Source: Desulfosporosinus fructosivorans | Lineage (GTDB): Bacteria > Bacillota > Desulfitobacteriia > Desulfitobacteriales > Desulfitobacteriaceae | Reading direction: 5' to 3' | NCBI RefSeq assembly: GCF_004766045.1 | Contig: NZ_SPQQ01000013.1 | Span: 1-64,000 of the forward strand | Length of the DNA stretch: 64,000 nt | Shown: piece after piece, positions 35,301-43,766 of the stretch | Position numbering within the stretch: position 1 is the first letter of the stretch | How the letters are laid out: each line of letters starts with the position of its first letter | Translations under genes and position numbers: made by a program | Notes under the pieces: generated by a model | Seen by the model: only the letters and a program-made list of their open reading frames with translations | Databases searched by the model: none | What the model was told of the DNA's origin: nothing

Positions 35301-35386
35301 TAACTTAGCACACCCACTGCCAGCATAGCGATAATGACTACTGTGGCAAATACAGGCCTTTTCAGACTGATATCTGTTAAAAACAT
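32309..35386 (-). CDS. RND efflux transporter (AcrB/HAE1-like)
   Basis: 1025 residues, full length. The N-terminal FLTDISLKRPVFATVVIIAM is standard for RND pumps; TM4 carries SLAVGLLIDDAIVVIENIVR with the paired Asp proton relay, and TM10 GLVTKNAILLVDFAKQKR the Lys. Two large extracellular porter loops follow TM1 and TM7. ATG 35386 has AGGAGG. It lies 13 bases after its adaptor gene, with no outer-membrane channel, as is normal in monoderm Firmicutes (SwrC-like). The two-component genes just upstream probably control it. Confidence 0.95.
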   Translation of the reverse strand: MFLTDISLKRPVFATVVIIAMLAVGVLSYRGLPINENPKIDIPLIGVSMSLQGTSAEQLESKVTKKVEESVGQISGVKHISSTITEGVSQTVIEFSSGTQVNAATQEIKDKISSIRGTLPQDMDEPIIQKFDFAATPILSFVVTSPLANKDLSQIVEDEIIKKLNTVKGVGSVTTYGAQVREIQIKLDKEKMAALNVTTAEITQGLESDNIDMSSGQVSNGDKEVSIRTNGTVKEVEDFLNVLVANRQGTELRIKDIAQVEDTIKERDSLSYYKGAETIGIDIVKQSGENTTQVVDDLKKEIAEIQTSLPKDVKLDIVNDDSQVIRASVFEVQKTMLEGCILAVLVVFLFLRSGGSTAISALSLPISIISTFAAMYLMKFSLNTMSLMGLSLAVGLLIDDAIVVIENIVRHLNMGESPLQAAKAGTSEIGLAVTATTLTIVAVFLPITMVAGIIGAFFKEFGLTVAFSALISLFVSFTLVPLLASKYVKSEKDELDKKHGPLGRFLVWFNHLFVKLARVYTRILKAALKHRVKTIAIALALFFSSLLLLNSVGTSFLEVADTGKITVAAETDGGTTLESAAATTKKMESVLNKYPGVEFLYSTVTANNISIIVQLPEKNAREELLSETVNKMRQDLQRIPGISVAMTTGSGMLAGKAVAYHFTGNDFNQLLDYSLQAEKVLKKVPGAVDVSMSYKTGKAEANFEVDRDRAADLGVSPVIIASTLGTLFNGSIDTYYETEKDRYDVKVLLQDDQRKDFDSLKGIYVPSSNGMVPLDQVTKQVFGTGSTEINRYDKAREIQITANIYGVSAGEFATQFSTALEKETKMPVGVSQASGGDEEMMAEAMPGLINALLMGVLLIYLILAAQFESFMDPFAIIFSLPFGIIGALLALFLTGSNLSMMAMIGIIMLMGLVTKNAILLVDFAKQKRAEGEERGTALLLAASTRLRPILMTTIAMIFGMLPSALATGIGSEGRAPMAITIIGGLLTSTFLTLIVVPVIYTLLDDAKGLFHRKLPSVAGQKLLKG

Positions 35387-35399
35387 AAGTCTTGTCCTC

Positions 35400-36662
35400 C
35401 TATTCCGTCACCACTGAAACCGCATCGCCATCCTGCAGTGTATTCACATTGGTAATAATGACGCTGTCCCCATCTTTTACACCGTCTTTGATCTCCACTA
35501 AGCCTTTGGAAATTTGCCCAATACTGACAATGCGTTTACGGGCAACCCCTTGATCATTCACAAACACTGTATAATTTCCTGGATTTCCACTCAAGGCATC
35601 CGTTGTCACTGCAATTACTTCTGATGTCTGGTCACTTACAATATCCACCTTGGCATAAATACCCGGTTTCAGTTCTTGATCAAGATTAGCCACCTCAACT
35701 TTGCATTTAAAAACCCTTGAAGTCGTATCGGCAGAGGCTTCAATACTTTTAATTATTCCGTCATAGTCTTTAACGTCGTTACTGCCAACGTTTATCTTGG
35801 CACTCTGTCCTACTTGCAAAGAACTCATATCGTTTTGGTCTACTTCTACCACAGCATAGATCGGTGAAATAGCTTTAACTTTTACTAGGACAACACCTAT
35901 GTTCGCATATTGCCCCAAACTCACGCTTTTCTCATCCAAAATACCCGTAATAGGAGCAGTGATGGTCGTATCCGCCAGAGAATCTGTGTGATTTTTTAAA
36001 TCAACCTGTGCTGTAATAACATTAGCTTTTGCTGTTTCAACACTGGCTTTTGCTGTTCCAATATCGGCTTTTGCCGATTCCAGATCACTTTTCGCATTAC
36101 TTACCGTTGTTTCAGCGCTTTCTAGTTCAACCTTGGAAATGGCTCCCCTGTTAAAAAGCTCTTTCGTTCTGTCATAGGTGCGCACTGCATTTTCTACACT
36201 CAGCTGCATTTTCTGCAACCCGGTTTGTAAAGACACTAATTGACTCTCAGAAGATTTTACTTGACTTTCTGAGGCTTTCAGCTCGGCTTGAGAAGAAGCT
36301 ATGTTGTTTCTAATTTCCTGATCATCCAATTTGATTAACGGGTCTCCTTGGGATACATACTTACCATTTTCGAACATGACCTGAACTACCTTACCGTCAA
36401 CTTTGCCACTTACAATTCCCTCTTGAGAGGCAACTAAGGTAGCTTTATAGGAAGCAGTTACGTTCTTTAGAGTATTCTTAGCCACACTCACTTTGACAGA
36501 AACCTCCTGTGGAGCAGCTACGGCAACGACTGTTTCCTTCTTTCCCAGGAAGGCTACAACTCCAGTGGCAGAAACGGTGAAAACAAGCAAAACGACTATC
36601 ATGATCACTGATTTTTTCGTCAGTTTGAATCGCCGAATAGCTGGACCTATATTATTAAACAT
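35400..36662 (-). CDS. RND efflux adaptor (HlyD/AcrA-type)
   Basis: 420 residues from ATG 36662, preceded by GGAGGGGG; a longer frame to 36839 lacks a ribosome site and crosses the upstream terminator. TM anchor SVIMIVVLLVFTVSATGVVA, lipoyl halves, a coiled coil of about residues 115-205 (many Ser-Ala-Lys-Ala heptads, SAKADIGTAKASVETAKANV), barrel, and C-terminal membrane-proximal domain with DALSGNPGNYTVFVNDQGVA. A fragment of a close relative lies at 8084-8266. Confidence 0.93.
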   Translation of the reverse strand: MFNNIGPAIRRFKLTKKSVIMIVVLLVFTVSATGVVAFLGKKETVVAVAAPQEVSVKVSVAKNTLKNVTASYKATLVASQEGIVSGKVDGKVVQVMFENGKYVSQGDPLIKLDDQEIRNNIASSQAELKASESQVKSSESQLVSLQTGLQKMQLSVENAVRTYDRTKELFNRGAISKVELESAETTVSNAKSDLESAKADIGTAKASVETAKANVITAQVDLKNHTDSLADTTITAPITGILDEKSVSLGQYANIGVVLVKVKAISPIYAVVEVDQNDMSSLQVGQSAKINVGSNDVKDYDGIIKSIEASADTTSRVFKCKVEVANLDQELKPGIYAKVDIVSDQTSEVIAVTTDALSGNPGNYTVFVNDQGVARKRIVSIGQISKGLVEIKDGVKDGDSVIITNVNTLQDGDAVSVVTE

Positions 36663-36767
36663 TATGTAATCCCCCTCCATCTTGTTAAAACATAGGAGTA
36701 TCATAACGCGGCAACATAAACGGAATTTAAATGGAACATTAACGCAATGTAAACAGAGCAAACAAAT

Positions 36768-36811
36768 AAAACACCGCAGATGTTTGCTATACAATACATC
36801 TGCGGTGTTTA
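36768..36811 (-). terminator. Terminator between the kinase gene and the RND adaptor gene
   Basis: ACACCGCAGATG pairs with CATCTGCGGTGT; on the minus strand it is followed by TTTATTTG. It separates the two-component transcript from the pump genes, so the pump must have its own promoter in 36663-36767. Confidence 0.85.
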
Positions 36812-36831
36812 AATTACCTTTGTGATTTTTA

Positions 36832-37893
36832 TTATCCATCCAAACGTGGCAACGAAATGATAAACTCCGTCCCCTTGCCTAAGGCGCTTTTAAGGCGTAT
36901 CTGCCCCTTGTGCATAGTCACTATTTTTTTCACTAAGGATAAACCCAATCCATTACCACCCAGCGAACGTTCTCTTGACTTATCCACCTTATAGAATCTC
37001 TCAAATAGATGGATCTGGTCTGTCTCTGAAATACCGATGCCGTTATCAGCGATGGTACAGCGTACCGCATTTTCGTTCTCTGTCAGTGTAACGCTGATAT
37101 TTCCAGCCTCCGGGGTAAACTTAACGGCATTGTGAAGTAGATTTACCCACACCTGCGAAAGCAATCCCTCATCCCCCATGAACATGAGCTTGTGCAGGGA
37201 AAGGTCAAGATTAATGCCTTTCTCCAGCCATTGCGGCTCCAGCATTAATATGGCGCTTTCAATCTGTTTGTCCAGCCTGAATTCATGCGGTGCAAAGGAA
37301 ACGTGTTCTGATTCTAAGGCTGATAATTTCAGAAGATTATCGCTCAGTTTGGACAATCTCCTACTTTCTGTTTCGATAACCTCGACATAATGCCTTCTCA
37401 GTTCCGCGCTAAGCGCTTCGTTTTTTAGAAGCGCAGCGAATCCACTGATCGAAGTAAGGGGGGATTGTATCTCGTGGGATACATTGGAGATAAACTCCTG
37501 TCTTAACCTCTCCATAGAGCTGAGTCCTTCAGCCATCTTGTTGACACTTTCGGAAATTCCATGAAAGTCATTTCTCTGGAGGTTTGAATAAGTTGTTGGA
37601 ATGACTACATCAAAATCACCCTGGGCGATTTTATTCAAGGCGTTCGTCACAATGTTGATATAATCCATCTGCCTATGATTGAGCCGTTCTTGGAATACCC
37701 AATGAACGATGAGAACGGTTCCAGCAAAGCCGAAAAGGATAGAGACAATATAGGCACGCAGTGGCGTTGGACGGTCTATATCTGAAAGAATCAATACAGC
37801 CAACCAATAGCCAACTACTAAAAAAAAGAGACTAATTATTCCAGTCGCCAGCCCACGTGCAAAACCAGAAAATATCATTCGGGGTGCTTTCAA
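36832..37893 (-). CDS. Sensor histidine kinase (HAMP, short loop)
   Basis: 353 residues: two TM segments (about 13-35 and 47-66) with almost no extracellular loop, so it senses membrane or cytoplasmic stress. HAMP, then FISNVSHEIQSPLTSISGFA (His box), NLLHNAVKFTPEAGNI (N box), IADNGIGISETDQ and GNGLGLSLVKKIV. It overlaps its regulator by 4 bases. Intramembrane-sensing kinases of this form commonly control antimicrobial efflux. Confidence 0.93.
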   Translation of the reverse strand: MKAPRMIFSGFARGLATGIISLFFLVVGYWLAVLILSDIDRPTPLRAYIVSILFGFAGTVLIVHWVFQERLNHRQMDYINIVTNALNKIAQGDFDVVIPTTYSNLQRNDFHGISESVNKMAEGLSSMERLRQEFISNVSHEIQSPLTSISGFAALLKNEALSAELRRHYVEVIETESRRLSKLSDNLLKLSALESEHVSFAPHEFRLDKQIESAILMLEPQWLEKGINLDLSLHKLMFMGDEGLLSQVWVNLLHNAVKFTPEAGNISVTLTENENAVRCTIADNGIGISETDQIHLFERFYKVDKSRERSLGGNGLGLSLVKKIVTMHKGQIRLKSALGKGTEFIISLPRLDG

Positions 37894-38579
37894 GTCAACA
37901 CCTCCAAACGATAACCCAGCCCTCGTACTGTCGTTATCTTGAACCCATATTGTTCTGCCGGGAAGCGCTCCCGTAATCGATTCACATGGACATCAAGGGT
38001 CCGTTCATTCCCCTCAAAGTCATACCCCCAGATACCCTCTATCAATTGATCCCGAGGGAACGTCTTGCCCGGAGTGCCTGCCAGCTTAAACAATAGTTCA
38101 AATTCCTTCATGGGGATGTCCATTTTTTCGTTATCCGTGCAGATGGTATAGCTATTTTTATCAATGGTTAAGGTTCCGATTTGAACACTCTGTGAGGATA
38201 TAATTTTATAGCGCCGAAGCAAGGCCTTCACTCTTAGAATCAGTTCAGGAGCCTCAAAGGGCTTTGTCAGATAATCATCAATCCCTCGCTCAAACCCTTT
38301 GATCTTCTGACTGATTTCCCCATCAGCGGTTAGCATCAAAATGGGTATATCCTGATAGTTTTGACGAATAATCTGGCATAGTTCAAAGCCATCCATTTTT
38401 GGCATCATGATATCAATAATGCATAAGTCAGGAATTTCTTCGCTGAATTTTTGGAGTGCAACACGACCATTTGTTGCCTCATAGATGCTGAAGCCTTCAT
38501 TTATTAATAATGTGCTTACAAGTTCACGAATGTAATTATCGTCATCAACGATCATTATCCTGCCCATTGGAAACTTCAC
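37890..38579 (-). CDS. OmpR-family response regulator
   Basis: 229 residues. Receiver with DDDNYIR, CIIDIMMPKMDGFEL (phospho-Asp), LTAD and TKPFEAPELILRVK; winged helix with MKEFELLFKLAGTPGKTFPR and VHVNRLRERF. ATG 38579 has GGAGGTGAAG. Directly ahead of the kinase and RND genes on the same strand, so it likely activates the pump in response to toxic compounds. Confidence 0.93.
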   Translation of the reverse strand: MKFPMGRIMIVDDDNYIRELVSTLLINEGFSIYEATNGRVALQKFSEEIPDLCIIDIMMPKMDGFELCQIIRQNYQDIPILMLTADGEISQKIKGFERGIDDYLTKPFEAPELILRVKALLRRYKIISSQSVQIGTLTIDKNSYTICTDNEKMDIPMKEFELLFKLAGTPGKTFPRDQLIEGIWGYDFEGNERTLDVHVNRLRERFPAEQYGFKITTVRGLGYRLEVLT

Positions 38580-38838
38580 CTCCTGTATAGCTTTTAGCTT
38601 ATACCAGAAATATAAACGGAGTATAAATTATTGTAACCGAAGGGATCCATTTGAAAGATAGAATATCAGGCAGATTCAACTGTTTCACCACAAAGATAAA
38701 GATCATGTAGCCATAGGTACCGCTAAAATAATAGCTACTTCCTTAGAATTCAATACTGTATTAGAACTGAAGGAATATATTTACAAATGTCTTTAGTGGC
38801 ACAGTCGAGTATATGCCGTCTTCTGTCCAATCTAAATA

Positions 38839-39125
38839 TCAAATGCTGCTGAATAGGAAAAAATCCAGCTGAACGTCCCGATGGGATAATTGCATGACCA
38901 ATTCTTGGAGTGGAAGATACCTTTGAGAATCAACAACCACTTGCATAGCCTCGGCTGTAATGGAATCCAAATAGTTCCCATTATCGTAAAGGGTAAGATT
39001 GTGTTTTACCCTAGTCATGGCAAAATAAAGCTGGCGTTTTGCCTCGTTCGTTCCAGGGTCAAATTGGTCCAGCATCAGAAAGACATTGTCAAACTCTCGA
39101 CCTTTAACCTTGTGAACGAAAATTT
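38839..39125 (-). pseudogene. UvrD-like helicase, C-terminal remnant
   Basis: Minus strand: HKVKGREFDNVFLMLDQ then GTNEAKRQLYFAMTRVKHNL and TLYDNGNYLDSI. This is helicase motifs V and VI of UvrD/Rep-type enzymes (KGREFDxV, VAMTRAKxxL). No N-terminal part exists; its 5' side is cut at about 39125 and joined to the BlaI remnant on the other strand. Confidence 0.65.
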
Positions 39126-39378
39126 AGGGTGGAAAAAGTCCACTACCTACACGGTCCTCAGGAAATTATGTGAGCGAGGAATCTTGAAAAACGAAGATGC
39201 GGTTGTCGCCTCACTTGTCAAACGTGAAGAGGTCCAAAAATACGAGAGTGAAACATTAATTGAGAAAGCTTTCAACGGGTCGTTGCCACAATTTTTGACT
39301 GCTTTCTTAGATGGGAAACGATTAACGTCCAAAGATGCAGCGGCACTGAAAACCAACATTGAGCAGGCGATCAAATGA
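39112..39378 (+). pseudogene. BlaI/MecI-type repressor lacking its N-terminus
   Basis: 88-codon frame: NLGWKKSTTYTVLRKLCERG, the recognition helix of BlaI/MecI/CopY repressors, then SLVKREEVQKYESETLIEKA and the dimerisation tail. The first 35 or so residues (helices 1-2 of the wing) are missing, so DNA binding is unlikely. The stop overlaps an ATG in BlaI-BlaR fashion, but only a short frame (MNTLIRRELLILAVKNAYGT) follows before it is interrupted. The rest of 38580-39569 holds a minus-strand tail, ATTYERYLKLNLDGSRVGLE, of an unrecognised protein. Confidence 0.6.
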
Positions 39379-39569
39379 ATACATTAATCCGTCGGGAACT
39401 CCTGATTTTGGCTGTCAAAAATGCTTACGGGACATTTCGTGACGCTCCAATCCAACGCGGGAGCCGTCAAGATTCAGTTTTAGATATCTTTCATAAGTGG
39501 TTGCCATCATGACCTCGCATTCTATGTATTCGCTGACTAATCGGGATTTATCGCAATGTAGGATTATCA

Positions 39570-39648
39570 GAGATAGTGGAAGTTCACTTGAAAGCCAAGG
39601 GACTCCCGTTGGACACGAATGATTATATGGACAAATAGACAACACTAC
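39570..39648 (+). repeat. 80-bp direct repeat: tail of the AI-2E gene, right copy
   Basis: Second copy of the exporter gene's 3' end (see 31671-31750), including its stop codon, without the rest of the gene. It abuts the rarD stop. Confidence 0.85.
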
Positions 39649-39650
39649 GC

Positions 39651-40586
39651 TCACGCCACTTTTCCATACTGTTTCTTAAACATAGCATCAAGGAAGTCCT
39701 TCCTCGAAAAAGAGTATATCCCTAACGCCAGCCAAATTAGACCAAAGCTCATAAAATCAACCCCAGTAAAAACTTCTTTAAACAAGAAAATACCCATTAG
39801 AAGAGTAATGCTAGGAGATAGATATTGGATAAATCCAATAGTTGATAAGGGGACACATTTGGCTGCTTGTGCAAACAACAAGAGGGGGATCGCGGTCACT
39901 ATTCCAGTAAGAACGACTAATATTAATACATTTAAAGGCAAAGCAGTTAAAGTACTCGTTCCTTCGACTTGTTTATAAACTATGTACCCTAACGCTATTG
40001 GGGCAATAATCATGGTTTCCGCCGTTAGACCGATAATCGATGTGAGATCAGATAGTTTCTTAACCAACCCATATAATCCGAAGGAAATTGCGAGTAACAG
40101 GGCCACCCAAGGCATCTTTCCATATTGAACAGTAATCACAATTACGCCTAATAACGCTAATAATAACGAGACGACCTGCCACTTATCTATTCGCTCTTTT
40201 AAGACAACAATACCTAAGACAACTGTAAATAATGGATTAATATAATAACCTAAACTTGCTTCTATTACGTGATTATTATTAACCGCCCAAATATAAATAA
40301 ACCAATTAGCAGTGATTAATAGACTCCCGACAAATACACTTAAGATGGTCTTCGCGCTTGAAAAAACCTTTTGAAGGTCTCTTAAACCTCCGACGGTTAA
40401 GAGAATCAACAATAGAAATACGAAAGACCACAATATTCGAGAAGCAAGTATTTCCGAAGCATCGATTTGCTTCAAGGCTTTCCAAAACAATGGAAGAATT
40501 CCCCACAATACATAGGACAAAATAGCGTAAGCAATTCCCTTACCATAGGACCTTTCACCTAGAGTCCTCATAAGTTTATTTAACAA
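39651..40586 (-). CDS. rarD: RarD-type EamA transporter
   Basis: 311 residues, ten TM segments in two EamA halves; GIAYAILSYVLWGILPLFWK, ASRILWSFVFLLLI and NHVIEASLGYYINPLFTVVL are the RarD signature (chloramphenicol-sensitivity protein family). Substrate unknown. The cytoplasmic tail ends FSRKDFLDAMFKKQYGKVA. Apparently monocistronic. Confidence 0.92.
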   Translation of the reverse strand: MLNKLMRTLGERSYGKGIAYAILSYVLWGILPLFWKALKQIDASEILASRILWSFVFLLLILLTVGGLRDLQKVFSSAKTILSVFVGSLLITANWFIYIWAVNNNHVIEASLGYYINPLFTVVLGIVVLKERIDKWQVVSLLLALLGVIVITVQYGKMPWVALLLAISFGLYGLVKKLSDLTSIIGLTAETMIIAPIALGYIVYKQVEGTSTLTALPLNVLILVVLTGIVTAIPLLLFAQAAKCVPLSTIGFIQYLSPSITLLMGIFLFKEVFTGVDFMSFGLIWLALGIYSFSRKDFLDAMFKKQYGKVA

Positions 40587-40961
40587 AAAAACATCCCCAA
40601 TCTACCTCTCCACTCTAATCCCCAACACAAATCTGCCTTCACCCTCTCTTTCTATTTTTCAAACGTAATATGATACCACTCTAACTATGAAAAAACGGTC
40701 TATACTTATAATTACGAAATTGCAATTTATAGTTAAGCATCTGCAACTAATCCTCGTAAGAAGTTAGTTGCAGATGCTGTATTTAATTAGATATCCTTCG
40801 AAAGCTCCGGTGTATATTGAACGATGGTCAGATATTTAATCGCCGCTAGTCACTGACCATCTTCAACTATATCTAAAATTCTTCATTTTCCTGTTATATC
40901 CTGCCCATGACTGTTTTTTTCTACATTAAAAGTACAACATTTTTTGTTCTGGTACCTATAT
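40587..40961. other. Intergenic stretch with hairpin
   Basis: A 14-bp perfect inverted repeat, GCATCTGCAACTAA at 40737-40750 and its complement at 40764-40777, with a 13-base loop. It may end the MocR-type gene transcript, though only weak T-runs follow. Nothing else that I can support. Confidence 0.6.
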
Positions 40962-42473
40962 TTAAACAATCGGCCATACCGAACAAGGCGGTACATCGTT
41001 ATCTTTATTCTTTTTTGTTATTTGTGTCAAAGTTTTAGCCAAGCGCTTTACGCCTTCAAGCAATACTGCTTCATTGTGAGTTGTAAAACAGAGGCGAAAC
41101 TCTTTATCAAGGGTGGGTACTGTATGGAAGGCTTCGCCAGGCACAAAGGAAATTCGGTTTTTTGCAGCTTCTTGTAGGAGTCGCTGGGAAGTACCCGCTT
41201 CTTTTAACTTACACCAAAAGTAAAATCCTCCCTCGGGTACGATAAATTCAATATGGTTCGCACACAAACGCTGGAGGGCATTAGCCATTGTGTCCCGGCG
41301 TTTTTTATATTCCCTCCGCACCGTGGTCAGATGCTCTGCAAGCATTCCTTCATTTAAAAACATTGTCACAAGCCATTGGGCTATGTTGTTGGAATGCAGG
41401 TCAATAAACTGTTTTTCCAAGGCAAGCCGGTTGATTAAAACAGGCGGACCTACAAGATAGCCTGTACGTAAACCTGGGAATAGAATTTTTGAGAAAGTCC
41501 CCAGATAAACTACTCCTCCGTAGGAATCTAAAGTTTTAAGAGACTGAGGGGGCTGTTCCCCATAGTACAAATCGCTATAAGGATCGTCTTCCACTATCAC
41601 AAGCCGATGACGTTTGGCGAGTTTTAGCAAATCCTGGCGTTCTTGTGTAGGCATTACCCTGCCGGTCGGGTTTTGATAAGTAGGTATCAGATATAACAAT
41701 TTTGGCCGGTAACGAATTATAAAGTCCTCCAACAGCTCTAAGGATAATTTTCCCGAGCAAGGCAGGCTTAAAATCTTTGCCCCTGCAGCCTGAAATACTT
41801 GAATAGCACCAATAAACGTTGGTGCTTCCATCACAACATAGTCGCCTGGTTCCAACAATACTTTGCTAAGTAAATATATGCCTTGTTGGGACCCAGAGAG
41901 AGTGAGTATGTTCTCCGTCGAAGCCGGTATGCCCTTCTCGCTCAACATTGCGGCGATTACCTTTCTCAAAGGGTTATAACCTTCTATGGCAATATGTCCA
42001 AAATCACCCGGGGCGGCCCTTCCAATATTGCGGTTAAACAACTCGGTAAAGGTCTTCATAGGATAAAGAGCCGGATCAGGCATGCCTGCGGCTAGAGATA
42101 TAGTACCTTGCGTAGGAGTAGAAAGCATGTCCCTCAAGATTGAGGCTGACGGGTTTTGAGGATAGGCGGTAAACAGTTGGAGCCAGGGAACTTCGGATAG
42201 GGAATCAACATCTCGCCTTTGCGCTACATAAGTCCCGCTACCTACTTTTGTCCATACCAATCCCTGCTGTTCCAACTTGCGATAGGCATTGATAGCAGTT
42301 GTACGGCTTACAGCAAAGAGGTCAGCTAATTCGCGCTCAGGGGGTAGCTTCGTACCTGAAGGCAGGATTTGCTTTTGGATTTTGTCAGCAATGAGTAAGG
42401 CCATTTGCAGATAGAGCGGTTGCTTATTCAAAGTATCCAGCTCTGCACTATTCAGGTGTTTGGATATGTCCAT
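40962..42473 (-). CDS. MocR/PdxR-type regulator (GntR HTH + aminotransferase fold)
   Basis: 503 residues. N-terminal GntR winged helix (LPPERELADLFAVSRTTAIN), linker, then a fold-type I PLP domain: SGSQQGIYLLSKVLLEPGDY, YQNPTGRVMPTQER, VEDDPYSDLYYG and the Schiff-base Lys in TFSKILFPGLRTGY. It diverges from azlCD across 109 bases and probably controls them. MocR proteins often sense amino acids or PLP. Confidence 0.93.
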   Translation of the reverse strand: MDISKHLNSAELDTLNKQPLYLQMALLIADKIQKQILPSGTKLPPERELADLFAVSRTTAINAYRKLEQQGLVWTKVGSGTYVAQRRDVDSLSEVPWLQLFTAYPQNPSASILRDMLSTPTQGTISLAAGMPDPALYPMKTFTELFNRNIGRAAPGDFGHIAIEGYNPLRKVIAAMLSEKGIPASTENILTLSGSQQGIYLLSKVLLEPGDYVVMEAPTFIGAIQVFQAAGAKILSLPCSGKLSLELLEDFIIRYRPKLLYLIPTYQNPTGRVMPTQERQDLLKLAKRHRLVIVEDDPYSDLYYGEQPPQSLKTLDSYGGVVYLGTFSKILFPGLRTGYLVGPPVLINRLALEKQFIDLHSNNIAQWLVTMFLNEGMLAEHLTTVRREYKKRRDTMANALQRLCANHIEFIVPEGGFYFWCKLKEAGTSQRLLQEAAKNRISFVPGEAFHTVPTLDKEFRLCFTTHNEAVLLEGVKRLAKTLTQITKKNKDNDVPPCSVWPIV

Positions 42474-42588
42474 TTAGCACTTCCCCTTATTTTGTATCCA
42501 ATTTTTATTATATAAGCGCAATTGGATATTTACAATATATTCTCCAATCGTTAAGATTTAAGAAATATTATAGGTAGGTGGAATGATT

Positions 42589-43308
42589 ATGAAGTTATCA
42601 ACTCTCCTCTCAGGTAAGAACGAACTAGCGGAAGAAGCATGGGTGGCACTCCGGGATTGCACTCCAGTGCTGCTCGGGGTAGTGCCCTTTGGTATCACCT
42701 GCGGGATAATGGGGCTTACAGCAAAAATGTCAGGATTAGAAACTATTCTGATGTCTGTCTTTGTTTTTGCCGGTGCATCACAGTTTATTGGCATTACCAT
42801 GTTGAGCGCAGGCATGGGCTGGGGAATTATAATACTTACTACCTTACTGGTGAACTTGCGCCACTTGATCCTGGGATCATCCTTAGCACCCTATATGATT
42901 AGACTACCGTTTCCTCTCCAAGCACTCCTTGCTTTCTTTTTGACCGATGAAGCCTATGCCCTGACCATTAGCCGAATTCACAAGGCCAAATACAGTGTGC
43001 TCTATCAATTGACCGTGAGTACTTTGCTTTATCTAGTTTGGGTTTTGGCCACTGTAGCTGGGGTAGTTTTAGGTAGCTACATTTCCGAACCCTTAACTTG
43101 GGGGCTTGATTTTGCCATGCCAGCAACATTTCTGGTATTGCTGATACCGCTGTTGAGAAACCGTATCAGTCTAATTGTTTTCGGTGTGGCTGCAGTGGTT
43201 TCGGTATTAGCTGCCCTGTATTTACCCGGTAAGTGGTATATTATTATCGCCTGCCTTACGGCCAGCTTAATCGGGGGCTTATTAGAGGGGGATAGCAAAC
43301 ATGCGTAG
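42589..43308 (+). CDS. azlC: AzlC family branched-chain amino acid exporter, large subunit
   Basis: About 239 residues. Typical AzlC sequence: PVLLGVVPFGITCGIMGLTA, FAGASQFIGITMLSAG and NLRHLILGSSLAPYM. Works with AzlD to export branched-chain amino acids or analogues. ATG 42589 gives proper spacing from AGGTGG at 42575-42580; ATG 42583 is too close. Overlaps azlD by 8 bases. Confidence 0.9.
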   Translation: MKLSTLLSGKNELAEEAWVALRDCTPVLLGVVPFGITCGIMGLTAKMSGLETILMSVFVFAGASQFIGITMLSAGMGWGIIILTTLLVNLRHLILGSSLAPYMIRLPFPLQALLAFFLTDEAYALTISRIHKAKYSVLYQLTVSTLLYLVWVLATVAGVVLGSYISEPLTWGLDFAMPATFLVLLIPLLRNRISLIVFGVAAVVSVLAALYLPGKWYIIIACLTASLIGGLLEGDSKHA

Positions 43309-43618
43309 TGAAGTTTTTTACATCATTATAGGAATGACCTTAGTCACTTATTTTACTAGAATCGGAACTCTAGCCTTGTTCCGGTTTACTGGAGTACCAA
43401 CTTGGTTAAATAGATGGTTAAAATATGTCCCAGTTGCCATATTGACAGCCTTAATCGTACCATCATTACTTTTACCCAAGGGATATTTGGATATTAGTTT
43501 AAACAATCACTACCTGATTGCGGGCATTGTTGCTGCTTTTGTGGCTTATAAGAGCCGTAATATTATTGCCACCTTAGGTATCGGAATGTCAATTATGTTT
43601 GTCCTGAAGTTATTGTAG
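43301..43618 (+). CDS. azlD: AzlD family exporter small subunit
   Basis: 105 residues, about four TM segments; TLVTYFTRIGTLALFR and VPVAILTALIVPSLL are AzlD-typical. Translationally coupled to azlC. A small hairpin, AGCGACC/GGTCGCT at 43654-43672, follows and may terminate. Confidence 0.9.
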   Translation: MRSEVFYIIIGMTLVTYFTRIGTLALFRFTGVPTWLNRWLKYVPVAILTALIVPSLLLPKGYLDISLNNHYLIAGIVAAFVAYKSRNIIATLGIGMSIMFVLKLL

Positions 43619-43766
43619 AGAACTACTTTCTTCAAATGCCATATAATAGCGAAAGCGACCTTACTGGTCGCTCTCAGAACTTTCATAAAGGGCAAGTTAT
43701 ACCCCAATATCTTTTGAACATTGAGGGGATAGTAATTTTGGACAACCGCTTTAATCATTCTTGTAA

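Noticed and set aside
36663-36839. 59-residue N-terminal extension of the RND adaptor
   Set aside because: It is Cys-rich and unlike adaptors, spans the terminator hairpin, and lacks a ribosome site.
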